Source: Kiritimatiellaceae bacterium
GTDB lineage: Bacteria > Verrucomicrobiota > Kiritimatiellia > Kiritimatiellales > Tichowtungiaceae
Direction: 5' to 3'
Assembly: GCA_013141415.1 (NCBI GenBank)
Contig: JABFQY010000002.1
Location: forward strand, 186,001-250,000
DNA: 64,000 nt
Shown here one piece after another: positions 61,864 through 64,000 of the stretch (within the stretch, counting starts at the first letter, position 1; the number at the start of each line of letters is the position of its first letter). A model generated the notes under the pieces. The model made no database searches. It saw only the letters and a list, made by a program, of their open reading frames with translations, and was not told the DNA's origin. The translations under genes were made by a program, and so were the position numbers.

Positions 61864-62682
61864 TTATCCCAGCGCGACGTCGAGGATCATCATGATGGCG
61901 AAGCCGAGCATGGCGCCCATGGTGGCGATGTCGGTGTTTTTATTCGACTGCGATTCGGGAATCAGTTCTTCCACCACGACGAAAATCATCGCGCCCGCCG
62001 CGAAGGAAAGGGCGTAAGGCAGAATCGGGCGCATCAGCAGAACGGCCGCCGCGCCGATTACCCCGGCCACCGGTTCGACGAAACCGGACAGCTGTCCGTA
62101 CCAGAAACATTTGCGGCGCGACATTCCTTCGCGACGGAGCGGCACAGAAACCGCCGCGCCTTCAGGAAAATTCTGAATGCCGATCCCGATCGCCAGCGCA
62201 ATCGCGCCGGCCAGCGTGGCGGACGGCAGGTTATACGCCACCGCGCCGAAAGCTACGCCGACGGCGAGTCCTTCCGGGATATTATGCAGCGTGATAGCCA
62301 GCACCAGCAAAACACTGCGCCGCCAGGTGGTGTGAATTCCCTCGGCGTTTTCTATCGGTTCGCCGAGATGAAGATGTGGCAGAACCAAGTCCATTCCGCG
62401 CAGGAAGAGCCCGCCGAGCAAAAACCCGACGGCGGCGGGAACCCACGGCGGAACCGCCGGGTTTTCCTTCGCCATTTCTATCGACGGAGCCAGTAGCGAC
62501 CAGAAGCTGGCGGCGATCATCACACCGGCTGCGAAGCCGAGCATGGCGTCCAGTACTCTGCGGTTAATGGATTTGAAAAAGAAAACCATCGCCGCGCCAA
62601 GCGCGGTGACACCCCACGTGAAGAGTGTCGCCATCAGCGCTTGAACCACCGGATGCAGTCCGACAAACCAGTCAGCAATCAT
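61864..62682 (-). CDS. ZIP-family metal transporter
   Basis: 272 residues, about eight membrane segments. '[19 protein letters not shown]' (segment IV HNIPEG) and '[18 protein letters not shown]' (segment V NFPEG) are the metal-binding motifs of the ZupT/GufA group, and '[10 protein letters not shown]' is typical for the C-terminal segment. Imports zinc, iron or other divalent metals. Confidence 0.94.
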   Translation of the reverse strand: MIADWFVGLHPVVQALMATLFTWGVTALGAAMVFFFKSINRRVLDAMLGFAAGVMIAASFWSLLAPSIEMAKENPAVPPWVPAAVGFLLGGLFLRGMDLVLPHLHLGEPIENAEGIHTTWRRSVLLVLAITLHNIPEGLAVGVAFGAVAYNLPSATLAGAIALAIGIGIQNFPEGAAVSVPLRREGMSRRKCFWYGQLSGFVEPVAGVIGAAAVLLMRPILPYALSFAAGAMIFVVVEELIPESQSNKNTDIATMGAMLGFAIMMILDVALG

Positions 62683-62739
62683 GGAGCCCTCCGTTGGAAG
62701 CCCGCCGTCCGCCGACTTCCGTTCTCTGTCCTCCGGCTG

Positions 62740-64000
62740 TTACACCCCGCAGCACTTCTTGAATTTTTTGCCGCTGCCGCACGGACATGGATCATTGCGG
62801 CCGGTTTCCGGGCCGGTGTGACGGATCGGTTGCGGTGCCGGTACGGCGGCTGGCGGCGCGCCGTGACCGGGCTGTGACGCCGACTGTTTCGCCAGCGCCA
62901 TGGCCGAAGCCTGATCCTGCTGGGCGCGGCTGCTCACCATCATTTTGTTGAGCGACTGCCAGAAGCTTTGCAGAGCCTCCATCGAAGAGCCGGTACGGAA
63001 AATATTCTGGCCGATTTCATTTTTGATCCGGTCCATCAGGTCGCCGAAGAGGTTGAACGCCTCGCGTTTGTATTCCACCAGCGGGTCGCGCTGGCCGTAG
63101 GCGCGCAGGCCGATGCCTTCGCGCAGGCTGTCCATGTTGCGCAGATATTCCTGCCAGTGTTCGTCCACCGACTGCAGAATGATCATCTGCTCAATGCCTT
63201 TGACGCGTGACGGATCTTCGTGGGCCACTTTCAACTCGTACGCCTCTTTGACGCGGTCGAAAACGATCTGTGTACGCACCTCAGCATCCGCCTCGGCGGG
63301 AATATCGGTTTCGCGCAGGCCGATCGGGAAGGTGATGTTGGCCCAGGCGACATATTCTTCGACCGGCGACTCGGCTTTATCGCCGACGATTTCGCTGATG
63401 ATATCGTAAAGCAGTTCGCGCGGATCTTCGCTGCGCAAAACGGTCTGGCGGAAGCCGTAAATCACTTCGCGCTGCTGGTTCATCACGTCGTCGTATTTCA
63501 ACGTATTTTTCCGAATGCCGAAATTCATCTGCTCGACGCGCTCCTGCGCCTTTTCAATGGACTTGTTCAGCCACGGATGTTCGAGGACTTCGCCCTCTTC
63601 GATGCCGAGTTTTTCCATGATGCCCGCGATGCGGTCGGAACCGAACAGGCGCATCAGGTCGTCTTCGAGCGAAACGTAGAAACGGGATAGACCGGGGTCG
63701 CCCTGGCGCGCGCAACGTCCGCGCAGCTGGCGGTCGATGCGGCGCGACTCGTGGCGTTCGGAGCCGATCACATAAAGGCCGCACGGTTTTTCCATCAGCA
63801 GTTTTTTAAGCGGCGAGGTTTCGCCGGACGGCGCGGTGCTCAGCGAAAGCGACTTGTCCTGAATTTGCGACCGCTCGAGCCAGACGACGCCTTTGCCGAG
63901 CTTAATGTCGGTTCCGCGGCCCGCCATGTTGGTGGCGATGGTGATGGCGCCGGGCTGACCGGCCAGCGAAACGATCTCGGCTTCGCGGGCGTGGTTTTTG
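62740..64000 (-). CDS. secA: preprotein translocase ATPase SecA, C-terminal part (cut by window edge)
   Basis: Frame open from the right edge; at least 420 residues. '[16 protein letters not shown]' is the end of the second nucleotide-binding domain, then '[33 protein letters not shown]' (split), the wing and helical scaffold ('[16 protein letters not shown]', '[21 protein letters not shown]'), and the C-terminal SEC-C zinc motif '[17 protein letters not shown]'. SecA drives secretion through SecYEG; consistent with the many secreted proteins in the window. Confidence 0.97.
   Translation of the reverse strand, partial: KNHAREAEIVSLAGQPGAITIATNMAGRGTDIKLGKGVVWLERSQIQDKSLSLSTAPSGETSPLKKLLMEKPCGLYVIGSERHESRRIDRQLRGRCARQGDPGLSRFYVSLEDDLMRLFGSDRIAGIMEKLGIEEGEVLEHPWLNKSIEKAQERVEQMNFGIRKNTLKYDDVMNQQREVIYGFRQTVLRSEDPRELLYDIISEIVGDKAESPVEEYVAWANITFPIGLRETDIPAEADAEVRTQIVFDRVKEAYELKVAHEDPSRVKGIEQMIILQSVDEHWQEYLRNMDSLREGIGLRAYGQRDPLVEYKREAFNLFGDLMDRIKNEIGQNIFRTGSSMEALQSFWQSLNKMMVSSRAQQDQASAMALAKQSASQPGHGAPPAAVPAPQPIRHTGPETGRNDPCPCGSGKKFKKCCGV

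Overview
The window is GC-rich bacterial chromosomal DNA, densely packed with mostly housekeeping genes on both strands. I infer the PVC superphylum, most likely Kiritimatiellota or a close verrucomicrobial or lentisphaeral relative. The reasons are a 32-residue very basic protein of a type I know from Verrucomicrobia and Chlamydiae, a C-terminal 'FFRLK' style secreted protein, several carbohydrate-active secreted enzymes, and large palindromic intergenic elements of a kind common in these genomes. This placement rests on recognition only; no 16S gene is present.

Layout. 1-3.5 kb: 5' part of comEC (cut by the window edge), a membrane TPR protein, rmuC and a small ferredoxin. 3.6-6.4 kb: a DUF212 membrane protein, a HAD hydrolase, a methyltransferase and an AT-richer small membrane protein. 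6.6-11.2 kb: purD, purE, tsaC-type gene, a low-molecular-weight phosphatase and a fused rpiB-glyA gene, with 26-bp-armed palindromes between the pur genes. 11.2-28.4 kb, mostly minus strand: an ECF sigma factor and membrane partner, ppdK, a beta-helix protein, nadB, a GH28 enzyme, prmA (with pdxB divergent), dusB and two small proteins, a phosphohexomutase, a DUF1573 protein, and ruvB and ruvA separated by a lower-GC secreted protein. 28.6-34.3 kb: the small basic protein, then sppA, a LysM lipoprotein, a signal-peptide-bearing short NAD-type DNA ligase and a radical SAM protein, followed by rpmE, prfA and a cupin. 34.4-44.3 kb: mnmG with two parS-like sites inside it, der, tpx, small accessory genes, a DUF4143 ATPase inserted beside a radical SAM gene whose 3' end is duplicated, hisA and fusA. 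44.4-52.8 kb: an orphan RHS tip with a probable immunity gene, a thioredoxin-like lipoprotein, a DnaQ-like exonuclease, tRNA-Gly, a GH1 glucosidase, a LolA-like protein, murA with Asp at the catalytic Cys position, and a VapBC-like pair. 52.8-64 kb: an aminopeptidase P, dnaA and dnaN with AT-rich flanks that are origin candidates, tRNA-Gln, a glycosyltransferase, a SWIM/SNF2 helicase, a ZIP transporter and the 3' part of secA.

How it fits together. dnaA-dnaN plus parS-like sites about 19 kb away mark this as the likely origin-proximal region. The rest is core replication, recombination (ruvAB, rmuC), translation (prfA, fusA, rpmE, prmA, der, tsaC, dusB, mnmG) and biosynthesis, with a few mobile or conflict-related insertions (RHS tip, DUF4143 ATPase, toxin-antitoxin). 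Two families of short palindromes recur: large REP-like elements in many intergenic gaps, and a 17-bp TTTCC(A/G)A-N3-T(T/C)GGAAA palindrome. I saw no CRISPR array, rRNA, prophage or complete insertion sequence.
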